DNA of 64,000 nucleotides from Cohnella terricola (GTDB lineage: Bacteria > Bacillota > Bacilli > Paenibacillales > Paenibacillaceae). The translations under genes were made by a program, and so were the position numbers. Below are positions 7,977 to 16,267 of this stretch, piece after piece. Below the pieces are notes generated by a model, which saw only the letters and a program-made list of their open reading frames with translations, was not told where the DNA came from and did no database searches. The number at the start of each line of letters is the position of its first letter. Position 1 is the stretch's first letter. Location: assembly GCF_007786475.1 (NCBI RefSeq), contig NZ_VNJJ01000008.1, forward strand, positions 161,675 to 225,674. Reading direction: 5' to 3'.

Positions 7977-8209
7977 ATTCGGAATCCCGTCCAGAGCTTG
8001 ACCCGCAAGAATGGGAAGGAATCTTGCGCGTACTACTGGAGTCGTTCGGTATGCAGACGGTCGCGCAGTTCCGCCTATATGATCCGTATGAAGATTGCGC
8101 GGCGATAGGTGTTGTAGAGCGAGTTGATCCTTATACCCGAACATTTACAATCGACGGTGAGCGGTTTAAGATGTCGGATATTATCGGGGCGGAAGCGTTA
8201 GAAAAATGA
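7973..8209 (+). CDS. YolD-like protein
   Basis: A 78-residue protein with the YolD pattern: Q-F-R-L-Y-D-P-Y, then I-G-V-V-E-R-V-D-P-Y-T-R-T-F-T-I, then K-M-S-D-I-I-G. In Bacillus, YolD-family proteins are encoded next to Y-family DNA polymerases such as UvrX and are thought to act with them in translesion synthesis. No polymerase is present here. The start overlaps the end of the WYL-like gene, and the pair shares a promoter carrying two LexA boxes, which fits a DNA-damage role by inference. Confidence 0.75.
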   Translation: MNSESRPELDPQEWEGILRVLLESFGMQTVAQFRLYDPYEDCAAIGVVERVDPYTRTFTIDGERFKMSDIIGAEALEK

Positions 8210-8295
8210 CGATGCCGGCCACGGTGAACAAGTTGGCGGTTGCCTGACATCCGCCCTAACATTTTCCTAATAATTCCCAACGAACTTTCCACAAA

Positions 8296-8334
8296 CTTTC
8301 GGATTACGATAGAATGGAAGATCAAATCCGAAAG
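8296..8334. promoter_or_regulatory. Inverted repeat over the -10 region and ribosome site of the spo0E-like gene
   Basis: CTTTCGGATT (8296-8305) and AATCCGAAAG (8325-8334) are perfect 10-bp arms with a 19-bp spacer containing a -10-like TAGAAT. The right arm touches the GAAAGGCGG ribosome-site region. It could be an operator or a leader hairpin. Confidence 0.5.
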
Positions 8335-8345
8335 GCGGACGAGAG

Positions 8346-8537
8346 ATGGGTTACGGGCCGAGCAAACTTACGGAGATTAAAGCGCGAATCGAGTGTCTTC
8401 GCCAAGAAATGAACCGCACGTTCGTCGTGAACGGCGGAGATCCTGGGAATCTGCAAGTGTTAAAGCTTTCCCAACTGTTGGATGAGCAATTGAACTGTTA
8501 CGAGGGCTGCAAACAGTACGAAGCAGTAATAGTCTAA
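8346..8537 (+). CDS. Spo0E-like aspartyl-phosphate phosphatase
   Basis: A 63-residue protein carrying the family signature S-Q-x-L-D (S-Q-L-L-D at about residues 42-46) in a two-helix hairpin. Spo0E-family proteins dephosphorylate Spo0A-P and so hold back sporulation; related members act on other response regulators. It is monocistronic with its own promoter-like region and an inverted repeat at the start. The nearby sda gene also inhibits sporulation, though the two are separately transcribed. Confidence 0.88.
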   Translation: MGYGPSKLTEIKARIECLRQEMNRTFVVNGGDPGNLQVLKLSQLLDEQLNCYEGCKQYEAVIV

Positions 8538-8572
8538 TCGCTAACAGATAAAATCCGATCATGAACGCTAAA

Positions 8573-8590
8573 CCGACACCGTCGGTTTAT
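8573..8590 (+). terminator. Weak hairpin terminator after the spo0E-like gene
   Basis: AAACCGAC-AC-CGTCGGTTT forms a compact hairpin about 35 bp past the stop. The following sequence ATTTGT is only moderately T-rich. Confidence 0.45.
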
Positions 8591-8715
8591 TTGTCGTTGC
8601 GCCCCCGTTCATCCATATTTATCCCAAAATCAAGGCGAATCTCCGGCGACATTTATCCAAGAACCTGTCCGGCCCGATGAGTATGTATAATCATACCCTC
8701 AGGAAAGGAGCCTCG

Positions 8716-9387
8716 ATGATGGCCTCCATTAACCGGCAATTGGCCAACAAGTGGCTGAAAACGAACGCTTTGCTCTCCAATTCCTACATTGCAAGACATA
8801 TTCCGCCTTCGCGGCTGCTCGACCGGACCAATCTTCGCGACATGCTCTCGCGATACGGCGTGGTCGTCGTAAAACCGGTTCGGGGCGGCGGCGGAATCGG
8901 AGTGATCAAAATCGAAAAGAGCGGCTCATCGTATAGACTAACCCATCAATTCAGAAGCCGTACCTTCTCGACATTCAGCGGATTAATGCACGGATTGGAC
9001 CGCGCTCGATTAAACCGGCAATATTTGATACAAAAAGGCATTCGATTGGCGACGATTGAGGGAAGGCCGATTGATTACCGCGTCAAGCACGTGAAGGAAA
9101 GAGGAAGATGGATTTACCGCGCGATGGTCGGAAGATTGGCCAGAAGGGGATTGTTCGTGACGAACCTGTGCAGGGGGGGCTCGCAGATAACTGCGGCGCA
9201 AGGAATTCGGCGCTCGTTATCGTCACGTGATGTCGTTCCGTTAAAACGCGAAATGCGACATTTGACGAATGCCTCAACGGCGCTGTTGGAACGCCGTTTT
9301 CCGGGTCTTGGCCAGCTCGGATATGATTACGGAATCGACCGCAACGGACACATTTGGATACTGGAGGTCAACACTCGACCGCAGTAA
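8716..9387 (+). CDS. YheC/YheD-like ATP-grasp protein
   Basis: A 223-residue ATP-grasp domain protein of the YheC/YheD (spore-coat-associated) family. Landmarks are V-V-V-V-K-P-V-R-G-G-G-G-I-G-V (ATP-binding lysine and glycine loop) and the C-terminal metal-binding segment W-I-L-E-V-N-T-R-P-Q. AAAGGAG precedes two adjacent ATGs at 8716 and 8719, either of which could be used. It is much shorter than full YheC/YheD proteins, which carry extra N-terminal sequence, so it may be a minimal version. The ligase substrate is unknown. Confidence 0.8.
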   Translation: MMASINRQLANKWLKTNALLSNSYIARHIPPSRLLDRTNLRDMLSRYGVVVVKPVRGGGGIGVIKIEKSGSSYRLTHQFRSRTFSTFSGLMHGLDRARLNRQYLIQKGIRLATIEGRPIDYRVKHVKERGRWIYRAMVGRLARRGLFVTNLCRGGSQITAAQGIRRSLSSRDVVPLKREMRHLTNASTALLERRFPGLGQLGYDYGIDRNGHIWILEVNTRPQ

Positions 9388-9479
9388 GCGGGTGATTGCG
9401 ACAAACTTTTCTATAGAAACAGCTAATTGAATATTTTGCGGTTATGAAAGTTGTTTATTAAATTCCTTGTCGGATATTC

Positions 9480-9578
9480 TGTGTATAACTTTTTCCACAA
9501 TACACACCTTGATGACAAAGGTCTACAAGTATTTTTCAACAAAATACTCACAACTTACTCACATTTCCTTGTGGATAA
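9480..9578. promoter_or_regulatory. Cluster of DnaA boxes upstream of sda
   Basis: TGTGGATAA (9570-9578) is a perfect DnaA box in reverse orientation. TGTGTATAA (9480-9488) fits the TTATNCACA consensus on the other strand. TTTTCCACA (9491-9499) has one mismatch. In Bacillus subtilis sda transcription is activated by DnaA through such boxes, so the same link between replication and sporulation is likely here. Confidence 0.75.
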
Positions 9579-9586
9579 ATGTCGGC

Positions 9587-9616
9587 TTGTCCGCTTTGTT
9601 GAAAGCGTGCTATGAT
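9587..9616 (+). promoter_or_regulatory. Predicted sda promoter
   Basis: TTGTCC (9587-9592) and TATGAT (9611-9616) are 18 bp apart, immediately downstream of the perfect DnaA box. Confidence 0.65.
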
Positions 9617-9648
9617 GCCTTCACAAACCAAGGGAAAGGGTGTGGGTT

Positions 9649-9792
9649 ATGTTGCCTTTACTGACGGATGAACTATTGCTGGACGCTTATCGAAGCGCGC
9701 TGCGTATGAGGCTAGACAGAGATTTCGTTCGTATGCTGCATTCAGAGATTCGAAGAAGGAAGCTTTCGGTTCCGGAAGATCGGGTAATCTAA
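9649..9792 (+). CDS. sda: Sporulation checkpoint protein Sda (histidine kinase inhibitor)
   Basis: A 47-residue protein with a clear Sda pattern: L-T-D-E-L-L-L-D-A-Y, then L-R-M-R-L-D-R-D-F-V, then I-R-R-R-K-L. This corresponds to the helical hairpin that binds the dimerisation domain of sporulation kinase KinA and blocks autophosphorylation when replication is perturbed. AAAGGG lies shortly before the ATG. The upstream DnaA boxes and promoter match the known regulation in Bacillus. Its end overlaps the convergent zinc-ribbon gene by four bases. Confidence 0.9.
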   Translation: MLPLLTDELLLDAYRSALRMRLDRDFVRMLHSEIRRRKLSVPEDRVI

Positions 9793-10025
9793 ATATGCCA
9801 CGCGGCGATCTCTACCAAGAAAGAGAACTGGCAGCAGGGACAACGGACGGAATGCTGGCAACTCGACTCTTCGGCGGCGAAGGCTTCCCGAGAGACGAGG
9901 TCGGGTTCATAGGGGGAATAGGGTCCGCTCCAATCGCCCCAACGACCTTCGTCTTCGGCCGCGGAACCGCAGTTCGGACAAGAAATCTCTAGGGGGCTTA
10001 AAGCGTTGCAGATCGGACAAATCAA
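9789..10025 (-). CDS. Small zinc-ribbon hypothetical protein
   Basis: A 78-residue protein with three C-x2-C knuckles: C-P-I-C near the start, C-P-N-C at about 16-19 and C-P-C-C near 62-65. This suggests one or two structural zinc sites. The TTG start fits AAAGGAGG eight bases upstream. The Shine-Dalgarno site partly overlaps the 3' arm of a hairpin that also looks like the terminator of the preceding fnr gene. No function is recognised. Confidence 0.65.
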   Translation of the reverse strand: MICPICNALSPLEISCPNCGSAAEDEGRWGDWSGPYSPYEPDLVSREAFAAEESSCQHSVRCPCCQFSFLVEIAAWHI

Positions 10026-10084
10026 AAGGGCATCCTCCTTTGGCTCACCGGTAACAGCCGGTATTCCTCAGGTAGGATGCCCTT
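10026..10084 (-). terminator. Hairpin between fnr and the zinc-ribbon gene: terminator or attenuator
   Basis: Perfect 11-bp arms (AAGGGCATCCT at 10026 and AGGATGCCCTT at 10074) start five bases after the fnr stop. On the minus strand a TTTTGATTTG tail follows. A second small hairpin (ACCGG / CCGGT) lies in the loop. The stem overlaps part of the next gene's AAAGGAGG. Confidence 0.6.
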
Positions 10085-10088
10085 ATTA

Positions 10089-11084
10089 TTACATTTTCAT
10101 ATTGCTGCTATGGCCCGGGGAAAGCTTCGCGGCCGGATCGACGTAGACTTTAGCGTTATTGATCGCGGTTGGCGCTTCGCCGAAACCAACGGCGATTAGC
10201 TTCAGCTTGCCCGGATAAGTCGTAATATCCCCCGCCGCGAAAATGCCGGGAATGCTCGTTTCCATTCGCGAATCGACGATCAGGGAGCCGCCTTCGATAT
10301 CAAGACCCCATTCCGCGATCGGACCGAGCGAGCTGACGAAACCGAAGTTGATAATGACCGCATCGACTTCATGGTCGGATACGGCGCCGGACTTAACGTC
10401 AGTTAACGTGACCCGGCTAATCGAGCTCTCGCCGTGAAGCGCGGTGATCTCCGTTGGCGTAACGACCTTGACTTTGGATTTCATCAACAATTCGACGCTA
10501 TGTTCGTGCGCGCGGAACTTGTCCCTGCGGTGGACGAGCGTCACTTGCTCGGCGATCGGTTCGAGCATAAGCGCCCAATCGAGAGCGGAGTCTCCGCCTC
10601 CGCTGATCATGACTTTTAGGCCGCGGAAACGTTCAAGATCACTGACGAAATAATGAAGATTCGTTTTCTCGTAACGGGACGCTTCCGGCAACTCCAGCTT
10701 GCGCGGCTCGAACGCGCCGACTCCTGCCGTAATGATTACCGCCCGTGCATGGTGAACCGCTTTATCGGTAACAATTTCGAAGAGGCGTTCTTCAAGCTTA
10801 TTAACCGCCGCGACTTTTTCTTCCAAATAAACGTTTGAATTAAAGTGTTCCATCTGATTTTTCAGATTATTGACAAGTTCCTGAGCGGTTACTTTCGGAA
10901 AACCGGCGACATCGTAAATATACTTCTCCGGATACAGGGCTGCGAGTTGCCCGCCGAGCTGCGGCATGCTTTCGATCAGGCTGACCGACATTTGTCGCAT
11001 TCCGCCGTAGAATGCCGCGAACATACCGGCAGGACCTCCGCCGATGATGGCAACGTCGACAACGGGCATTGAACTTGAATTCAA
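10089..11084 (-). CDS. Ferredoxin--NADP reductase, thioredoxin-reductase-like type (YumC family)
   Basis: A 331-residue flavoprotein closely resembling Bacillus YumC, which reduces ferredoxin or flavodoxin with NADPH. The FAD motif G-G-G-P-A-G-M is near residue 14, followed by [17 protein letters not shown]; the NADP motif G-G-G-D-S-A is near 157. The thioredoxin-reductase redox C-x-x-C is absent, as expected. TTG 11084 is preferred because CGGAGG lies eight bases upstream, whereas the upstream GTG at 11093 would be only one base away. It is divergent from ndh, as yumC/yumB are neighbours in Bacillus. Confidence 0.9.
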   Translation of the reverse strand: MNSSSMPVVDVAIIGGGPAGMFAAFYGGMRQMSVSLIESMPQLGGQLAALYPEKYIYDVAGFPKVTAQELVNNLKNQMEHFNSNVYLEEKVAAVNKLEERLFEIVTDKAVHHARAVIITAGVGAFEPRKLELPEASRYEKTNLHYFVSDLERFRGLKVMISGGGDSALDWALMLEPIAEQVTLVHRRDKFRAHEHSVELLMKSKVKVVTPTEITALHGESSISRVTLTDVKSGAVSDHEVDAVIINFGFVSSLGPIAEWGLDIEGGSLIVDSRMETSIPGIFAAGDITTYPGKLKLIAVGFGEAPTAINNAKVYVDPAAKLSPGHSSNMKM

Positions 11085-11205
11085 AGGGGACACCTCCGTT
11101 AATCATAGCCAATCGCAAGAAACTAAACGTTTTCATTATAAACTTGCGGAGCGGAGGTGAAAAGGTTTTTGTAAAGATGCCCAAATTTATTCGTGAAAAA
11201 GAACC

Positions 11206-11234
11206 TTGAAAATTGTTGGAAAAGCCGATATGAT
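11206..11234 (+). promoter_or_regulatory. Predicted ndh promoter
   Basis: TTGAAA (11206-11211) and TATGAT (11229-11234) are 17 bp apart, followed by a leader of about 75 bases carrying the Rex-like box. Confidence 0.7.
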
Positions 11235-11274
11235 CTACTTTGTAGAGTTCCGTTAAGAGGTTTAACGAAGAACA

Positions 11275-11292
11275 TTGTGTAATTTTTCACAA
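11275..11292. promoter_or_regulatory. Rex-like operator
   Basis: TTGTGTAATTTTTCACAA matches the Rex consensus TTGTGAA-N4-TTCACAA except for one base. Rex is the NADH/NAD-sensing repressor of Gram-positives and is known to control ndh in Bacillus. The site lies downstream of the promoter and 22 bp before the start codon. Confidence 0.75.
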
Positions 11293-11314
11293 ACTAATCA
11301 CACAGAGGGATTGG

Positions 11315-12523
11315 ATGGGATCATCAATGAGCAGTATACCAAAGATTGTCATTCTGGGCGCAGGTTACGGCGGTGTGCTTACTTCGCTTCGTCTGCAGAA
11401 GGAATTGAACTATAATGAAGCGGACGTAACCTTGGTCAACAAACACGATTACCACTACATCACGACTCACCTGCACATGCCGGCAGCGGGTACGGATAAC
11501 CCTGAGAACGCACGCGTCAACATCTCGAAGTTGATCGACGAATTCAAAATCGACTTCGTCAAGTCGACGGTCGTACAAATCCGTCCGCAAGACCGCAAAG
11601 TCATTCTCGAAGACGGAACGCTTTCTTACGACTATTTGATCGTCGGCCTCGGCGGCGAGCCTGAAACGTTCGGCATCCCGGGAATGGTCGAGAACGCGTT
11701 TAACATTCGCAGCATCAACTCCGTTCGCTTGATCCGCGAACATATTGAATATCAATTCGCACGCTTCAAACGCGAGCCTCACCGCACGGACTATCTGACG
11801 TTTATCGTCGGCGGCGCGGGCTTTACGGGCATCGAGTTCATCGGCGAGCTGGCCGATCGCATTCCGGAACTGTGCAAACAGTTCGACGTCGATCAATCGC
11901 TCGTTAAGATCATCAACATCGAAGCGGCTCCTACCGCATTGCCTGGATTCGATCCTGAACTGGTCGAATACGCAATGCAAGTGCTTCAGAACAAAGGCGT
12001 TACGTTCCGCATCGGCACTGCCGTTAAAGAATGCACGCCGGACGGCGTTATTGTCGGCGAAGGCGAAGAGATCAAATCGCAGACGGTCATCTGGACCGGT
12101 GGCGTTCGCGGCAACCGCTTGATCGAAGAAGCCGGAATCGAAACGATGAGAGGACGCGTGAAGGTCGACGAATTCTTGCGCGCTCCAGGCCACGAGAACG
12201 TCTATATTCTGGGCGACAACTCCCTCGTGTTCAACCCGGAAAACGAGCGTCCGTATCCTCCGACGGCTCAAATCGCGATGCAACAAGGCGTTAACTGCGC
12301 GCACAACCTGGTGGCTTCGATTCGCAACCAACCGCTTAAGCCTTTCGTGTTCTCGAACAAAGGCGCCGTGGCTTCGCTCGGCAAAGGCGAGGCGATCGGC
12401 GTTGCGTTCGGGAAGAAGTACAAAGGCCGTACGGCAGCATGGTTGAAGAAAATAATCGATCTTCGTTATCTGTTCATCATCGGCGGCATTCCGCTTGTCC
12501 TTCGCAAAGGCAAGTTCTTCTAA
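11315..12523 (+). CDS. ndh: Type II NADH dehydrogenase (NDH-2)
   Basis: A 402-residue single-subunit, non-proton-pumping NADH:menaquinone oxidoreductase. The FAD motif G-A-G-Y-G-G is near residues 16-21, the NAD motif [10 protein letters not shown] near 168, and G-D-N-S near 302 contacts FAD. The basic, aromatic C-terminal region ([15 protein letters not shown]) is the usual membrane anchor. GAGGG lies before the ATG; an ATG four codons later is an alternative. The Rex-like box suggests repression when NADH is low. Confidence 0.93.
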   Translation: MGSSMSSIPKIVILGAGYGGVLTSLRLQKELNYNEADVTLVNKHDYHYITTHLHMPAAGTDNPENARVNISKLIDEFKIDFVKSTVVQIRPQDRKVILEDGTLSYDYLIVGLGGEPETFGIPGMVENAFNIRSINSVRLIREHIEYQFARFKREPHRTDYLTFIVGGAGFTGIEFIGELADRIPELCKQFDVDQSLVKIINIEAAPTALPGFDPELVEYAMQVLQNKGVTFRIGTAVKECTPDGVIVGEGEEIKSQTVIWTGGVRGNRLIEEAGIETMRGRVKVDEFLRAPGHENVYILGDNSLVFNPENERPYPPTAQIAMQQGVNCAHNLVASIRNQPLKPFVFSNKGAVASLGKGEAIGVAFGKKYKGRTAAWLKKIIDLRYLFIIGGIPLVLRKGKFF

Positions 12524-12798
12524 TGAGACACTGCAGCGTGCAAGTGCGGGGCCTGTTGACGCGAGACGAACTGGACCGTTACAACGCGCTGATGGAAGTG
12601 GGCTCTTACCTGGAGTCGCAACGCCGTTACGATCTAGTCGCTACCGTTCAGGCGGAAGTCGATCTGCTCATTCAGCCGGGTATCGAGAGACTGAAGGAGA
12701 AAGGGCGCGCGCGCGATAGGATGACGCAAGAGTACCTGGAAGAGAAGCGGCGCGCGGAATGGGAAGCCCAGATGAGCGCGTTGGAAGACGAAGAATAA
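12523..12798 (+). CDS. Hypothetical protein coupled to ndh
   Basis: A 91-residue charged, helix-rich protein. Its ATG overlaps the ndh stop codon (TAATG), so it is probably translated by coupling. The C-terminal half is rich in Lys, Arg and Glu and may form a coiled coil. No family is recognised. The longer frame starting upstream lies inside ndh and is not credible. A strong terminator follows. Confidence 0.7.
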   Translation: MRHCSVQVRGLLTRDELDRYNALMEVGSYLESQRRYDLVATVQAEVDLLIQPGIERLKEKGRARDRMTQEYLEEKRRAEWEAQMSALEDEE

Positions 12799-12803
12799 AT
12801 AGG

Positions 12804-12854
12804 AAGCCGGATTCGATTGTTCCTTGGTAACGAGGAGGCGAATCCGGCTTTTTT
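12804..12854 (+). terminator. Terminator of the ndh operon
   Basis: AAGCCGGATTCG / CGAATCCGGCTT forms a 12-bp perfect stem followed by T residues. Confidence 0.85.
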
Positions 12855-12934
12855 GCGCGATCCGGCTATGTTCGCATAGGGTTCGGTGTACAATAGAGGG
12901 GAAGTGTACAGCCATGATAAGGGGAGATAATGCG

Positions 12935-14353
12935 ATGACCGTGCGGATGGAGAAGGATTCGATTGGAAGCAAGGAAGTGCCCGGCTCGGTATATTACGGG
13001 ATTCAAACGTTGCGAGCCGTCGAGAATTTTCCGATTACGGGGGTAGCGGTTCATCCCGAACTGGTCATAGCGTTGGCTCGCGTGAAAAAGGCGGCGGCAT
13101 TGGCGAACATGGAATTGAAAAGGCTGCCGCATCAGATCGGACAAGCAGTCGTTCAAGCCGCTGAAGAAGTCGCGGGAGGGCAATGGTCCGATCAATTTAT
13201 CGTCGATTCGATTCAAGGCGGCGCGGGAACGTCCATCAACATGAACATGAACGAAGTTCTGGCGAACCGGGCCTTGGAGATGATGGGCAAAGCCAAAGGC
13301 GATTATTTTCATTGCAGCCCCAACAACCACGTGAATATGTCCCAATCGACGAACGATGCGATTCCTACGGCGCTTCGAATCGCGGCGTATCGGCTGACCG
13401 AACAATTGCTGCATACGCTGCGGGCAGTGGCTAATGGCTTCGAGGACAAGGAGCGGGAATTCGACGATGTAATCAAAATGGGAAGGACGCACTTGCAGGA
13501 TGCCGTTCCGATCCGGATGGGTCAAGAGTTTGGTGCATACGCGAAGGTTCTTGGCCGGGATATCGGGCGCATCGCCCGGTCGGCCGAAGGTCTGCTGGCG
13601 GTGAATATGGGAGCAACGGCCGTAGGCACGGGTTTGAACGCGACACCGGAATATATCTCTTTAGTCGTTAATTATATCGCCGAAGGAACGGGAATTCCGT
13701 TTCGTTCCGCGGACGATCTGGTAGACGCAACTCAGAATACGGATGCTTACACCGAGCTTTCGGCAGCGCTTAAAGTATGCGCGATGAATCTTTCGAAGAT
13801 CTGCAACGACATTCGGCTCATGGCTTCCGGTCCCCATGTCGGCTTGAACGAGCTGCTGCTGCCGGCGAGGCAGCCAGGCTCCTCGATCATGCCGGGAAAG
13901 GTGAACCCGGTCATGGCGGAGGTCGTGAATCAGGCGGCTTTCCAGGTGATGGGGAACGACCATACGATCTGCATGGCATCGGAAGCGGGACAATTCGAGT
14001 TAAACGTCATGGGGCCGGTCATTGCGTTTAACCTGTTGCAGTCTTTACAGATCATGCAAAGGGCGCTCGATGTATTCAACCGATTTGCGCTGGAAGGCAT
14101 GCAAGCGAACAAGGCGAAGTGCCAGTCCTATGTCGATCGGAGCTTCGGCATCGTGACGGCGCTTAATCCGCATCTCGGTTACGACGTGGCGGCGCAGCTT
14201 GTAAAAGAAGCGACGTCCACAGGGATGACGATTAAGGAATTGATATTGGAAAAAGGATTGCTTACGCAGGATGAGATGGACGAAATTCTCGATCCGATCC
14301 AGATGACGACGCCAGGTATCGCGGGGGAGCATTTGCTGAAGGATCAGCCATAA
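12935..14353 (+). CDS. aspA: Aspartate ammonia-lyase
   Basis: A 472-residue member of the fumarase/aspartase superfamily, converting aspartate to fumarate and ammonia. The superfamily signature G-S-S-I-M-P-G-K-V-N-P is near residue 315, and H-V-N-M-S-Q-S-T-N-D near 137. Length and the opening V-P-x-S-V-Y-Y-G-I-Q-T-x-R-A fit aspartase, although class II fumarase is very similar. ATG 12935 follows AAGGGGAGA at good spacing; the longer frame runs into the preceding terminator region. It is monocistronic, with a terminator shared with chdC. Confidence 0.87.
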   Translation: MTVRMEKDSIGSKEVPGSVYYGIQTLRAVENFPITGVAVHPELVIALARVKKAAALANMELKRLPHQIGQAVVQAAEEVAGGQWSDQFIVDSIQGGAGTSINMNMNEVLANRALEMMGKAKGDYFHCSPNNHVNMSQSTNDAIPTALRIAAYRLTEQLLHTLRAVANGFEDKEREFDDVIKMGRTHLQDAVPIRMGQEFGAYAKVLGRDIGRIARSAEGLLAVNMGATAVGTGLNATPEYISLVVNYIAEGTGIPFRSADDLVDATQNTDAYTELSAALKVCAMNLSKICNDIRLMASGPHVGLNELLLPARQPGSSIMPGKVNPVMAEVVNQAAFQVMGNDHTICMASEAGQFELNVMGPVIAFNLLQSLQIMQRALDVFNRFALEGMQANKAKCQSYVDRSFGIVTALNPHLGYDVAAQLVKEATSTGMTIKELILEKGLLTQDEMDEILDPIQMTTPGIAGEHLLKDQP

Positions 14354-14367
14354 TGATTCGATTACGG

Positions 14368-14409
14368 AAAAAAGGAGCTTTCCCTTAGGTTTAGGGAAAA
14401 CTCCTTTTT
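14368..14409. terminator. Bidirectional terminator between aspA and chdC
   Basis: A near-perfect stem (AAAAAGGAG..TTTCCCT against AGGGAAA..CTCCTTTTT) has a T-run on one strand and an A-run on the other. Confidence 0.85.
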
Positions 14410-14421
14410 GTGATGACGCGA

Positions 14422-15168
14422 TTACCCTTGCAGCATGCGGGAGAATGACTCGCCCGTGAGCAGGTTGCCGACGTAGAACGCCCCGAATTCTCCGTAGCGG
14501 GCGCTTACTTCGTCGAAACGCATTTCATAGATCAGCTTCTTGAATTGCAGCGGATCGTCGGAGAACAGCGTTACGCCCCATTCCCAATCGTCGAAACCGA
14601 CGGAACCGCAGATGATTTGCTTGACTTTGCCGGCATAGCCGCGACCGATCATGCCGTGGCTTCTCATCAGCGTTTTGCGCTCTTCCATCGGCAGCATGTA
14701 CCAGTTGTCTTGCAGATCCCGTTTTTTGTTCATCGGGTAGAAGCAGATGTGCTTGCTTTTCGGCAAGATCGGCTTCAGGCGGGCGACGATTTCCGGTACT
14801 TGCATCGGATCTACGCCCGGCGTTCCCATATAGTTGCTCAGCTCCACGACGCTGACGTAAGAATAAGCTTTGCGAGTGAACCGGGCGAAGCTTGAGCGGT
14901 TAAACGCATTTTCGATCTCGTTCAATTCTTCAAGCGTTTCCCGAAGATGCATCACGATAAAATCTGCTTTCTGTCCGACGACCGAGTAGAAGGCAAAGCT
15001 GCCTTCTTTGCGGGCTTCTACCGCTTCCCATTCCGACAGCAGCTTCGACAATTCGTTAAGGGCTTCATCTTTCTCCGATTGCGTCGCGGCGTTCCAAGCT
15101 TGCCAGTCGATGCTGCGCAGATCATGCAGCGCATACCATCCATCCAACGTTTGAGCGGCTTCACTCAT
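14422..15168 (-). CDS. chdC: Coproheme decarboxylase (HemQ, chlorite-dismutase family)
   Basis: A 248-residue enzyme of the Gram-positive coproporphyrin-dependent heme pathway, decarboxylating Fe-coproporphyrin III to heme b. Family landmarks are the Y-P-M-N-K-K-R segment with the catalytic Tyr (about residue 144) and the later [12 protein letters not shown] segment with the heme-ligand His (about 170). AAGGGAGAG lies upstream of the ATG. It supplies heme for the cytochromes used with the sdh and ndh functions in this window. Confidence 0.93.
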   Translation of the reverse strand: MSEAAQTLDGWYALHDLRSIDWQAWNAATQSEKDEALNELSKLLSEWEAVEARKEGSFAFYSVVGQKADFIVMHLRETLEELNEIENAFNRSSFARFTRKAYSYVSVVELSNYMGTPGVDPMQVPEIVARLKPILPKSKHICFYPMNKKRDLQDNWYMLPMEERKTLMRSHGMIGRGYAGKVKQIICGSVGFDDWEWGVTLFSDDPLQFKKLIYEMRFDEVSARYGEFGAFYVGNLLTGESFSRMLQG

Positions 15169-15310
15169 GGGTCATCTCTCCCTTGTCCATCGTTCTTCTC
15201 TTTTCCCATTGTAGCCCAAGCGGGAGGGGGGAGCAAACGATTCGCGGCGTTTCGACGGCGCAATCCGGCGCTTAATTCATTTTGTTCACATCTCATTCAC
15301 ACCCTGCTCG

Positions 15311-15339
15311 TTGACTGACGCCTGAGCAACTTGTAAACT
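15311..15339 (+). promoter_or_regulatory. Predicted promoter of yuiB
   Basis: TTGACT (15311-15316) and TAAACT (15334-15339) are 17 bp apart, about 45 bp before the start codon. Confidence 0.6.
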
Positions 15340-15385
15340 AAAATCGTACGCTTTTGCGGATATGTTCGACTTGGAGGTTAACGGG

Positions 15386-15697
15386 ATGATCGGTGGAGTT
15401 GTCGGAGGAGTTTTGTTCGGGATTATTGGCTCGCTGCTTTGTCTGGTGCTGTTTTTCGGCATCGGCTTTATATTGAACATGTTGATCAAGACGACATGGT
15501 TTCCGCTTTGGTTGTTCGTGATCGTCGTCATTCCGCTAGGCATTTGGCAATTGTGGCAAGACGATCTTAGTGTGACGGAGAATATCCAATCGCTGCTCGT
15601 GTCCGACACGATTCTGATCGTGGCCGGGGCCGTGGGTGCTTATTTAAGCGGATGGTCGATCCGGGCGCTTAGACGCGGCGGATACAAAATGTTCTAA
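15386..15697 (+). CDS. yuiB: YuiB-like membrane protein
   Basis: A 103-residue protein with three hydrophobic segments (about 2-28, 35-53 and 68-90) ending in A-L-R-R-G-G-Y-K-M-F, close to the R-K-K-G-Y-Q-M-F end of Bacillus YuiB. The function is unknown. ATG 15386 is preferred to 15362 because TTGGAGG lies eight bases before it. In Bacillus yuiB sits beside the ndh/fnr homologues yumB and yumC, whose counterparts here are 3-5 kb away. Confidence 0.8.
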   Translation: MIGGVVGGVLFGIIGSLLCLVLFFGIGFILNMLIKTTWFPLWLFVIVVIPLGIWQLWQDDLSVTENIQSLLVSDTILIVAGAVGAYLSGWSIRALRRGGYKMF

Positions 15698-15733
15698 TGG
15701 CCGCCTTGCCGGATTGAAGTCAGGAGGAGACGC

Positions 15734-16147
15734 ATGCTCCGATTATCAGAAGGTCTGAAAATGGCGAAATACGCGCTTGTGGGCGGACTGAACACAGGTG
15801 TGGATTTCGTCGTTTTTTGCGCGTTGGTCTACGGCTTCGGAACGGGCTCCGCATGGGCGCAAGCGATTTCTTATTTGGCCGGAGTGGCGAACAGCTACTT
15901 GCTGAACCGTTACTGGACATTCCGCGTGAAAGGAAAGCGAAGCGCGGCGGAAATCGTACGTTTTGCCGCCGTTAACGTTCTGTCATTCGCCTTTGCTACG
16001 GCCGTATTGCTTGGGTTGGAGTACTGGGGCACGGAGGCTGCCTTGGCGAAATTCGTGTCTATCGGTTGCTCGCTGGTCGTTAACTATGCAGGTTATCGCT
16101 TGTGGGTTTTTCGCGGGGAGGAACTGCAAAGCCAGAGGGCGGGATAA
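15734..16147 (+). CDS. GtrA-family membrane protein
   Basis: A 137-residue protein with four transmembrane segments and the GtrA pattern: K-Y-A-L-V-G-G-L-N-T near the start, N-S-Y-L-L-N-R-Y-W-T-F in the middle and N-Y-A-G-Y-R-L-W-V-F at the end. GtrA proteins are thought to flip undecaprenyl-phosphate-linked sugars for wall polymer modification. AGGAGG lies just upstream. No glycosyltransferase partner is adjacent, so the substrate is open. Confidence 0.87.
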   Translation: MLRLSEGLKMAKYALVGGLNTGVDFVVFCALVYGFGTGSAWAQAISYLAGVANSYLLNRYWTFRVKGKRSAAEIVRFAAVNVLSFAFATAVLLGLEYWGTEAALAKFVSIGCSLVVNYAGYRLWVFRGEELQSQRAG

Positions 16148-16175
16148 TCACTTCAAAAGAGTAGTTGTCGTTAAG

Positions 16176-16217
16176 AGACTCCGAGTTCGCGAACAGGCGA
16201 GCGGGAGTCTTTTTTTA
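16176..16217 (+). terminator. Terminator after the gtrA-like gene
   Basis: AGACTCC / GGAGTCT with an internal GTTCGCGAAC palindrome is followed by seven or more T residues. Confidence 0.75.
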
Positions 16218-16267
16218 CATCTCATCGAAAGATAGCTTTTATGCTACAATAGAACAATCATTAATCT

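Noticed and set aside
11324..12331. 335-codon minus-strand frame
   Set aside because: Antisense shadow of ndh; composition is typical of a reverse-complement frame.
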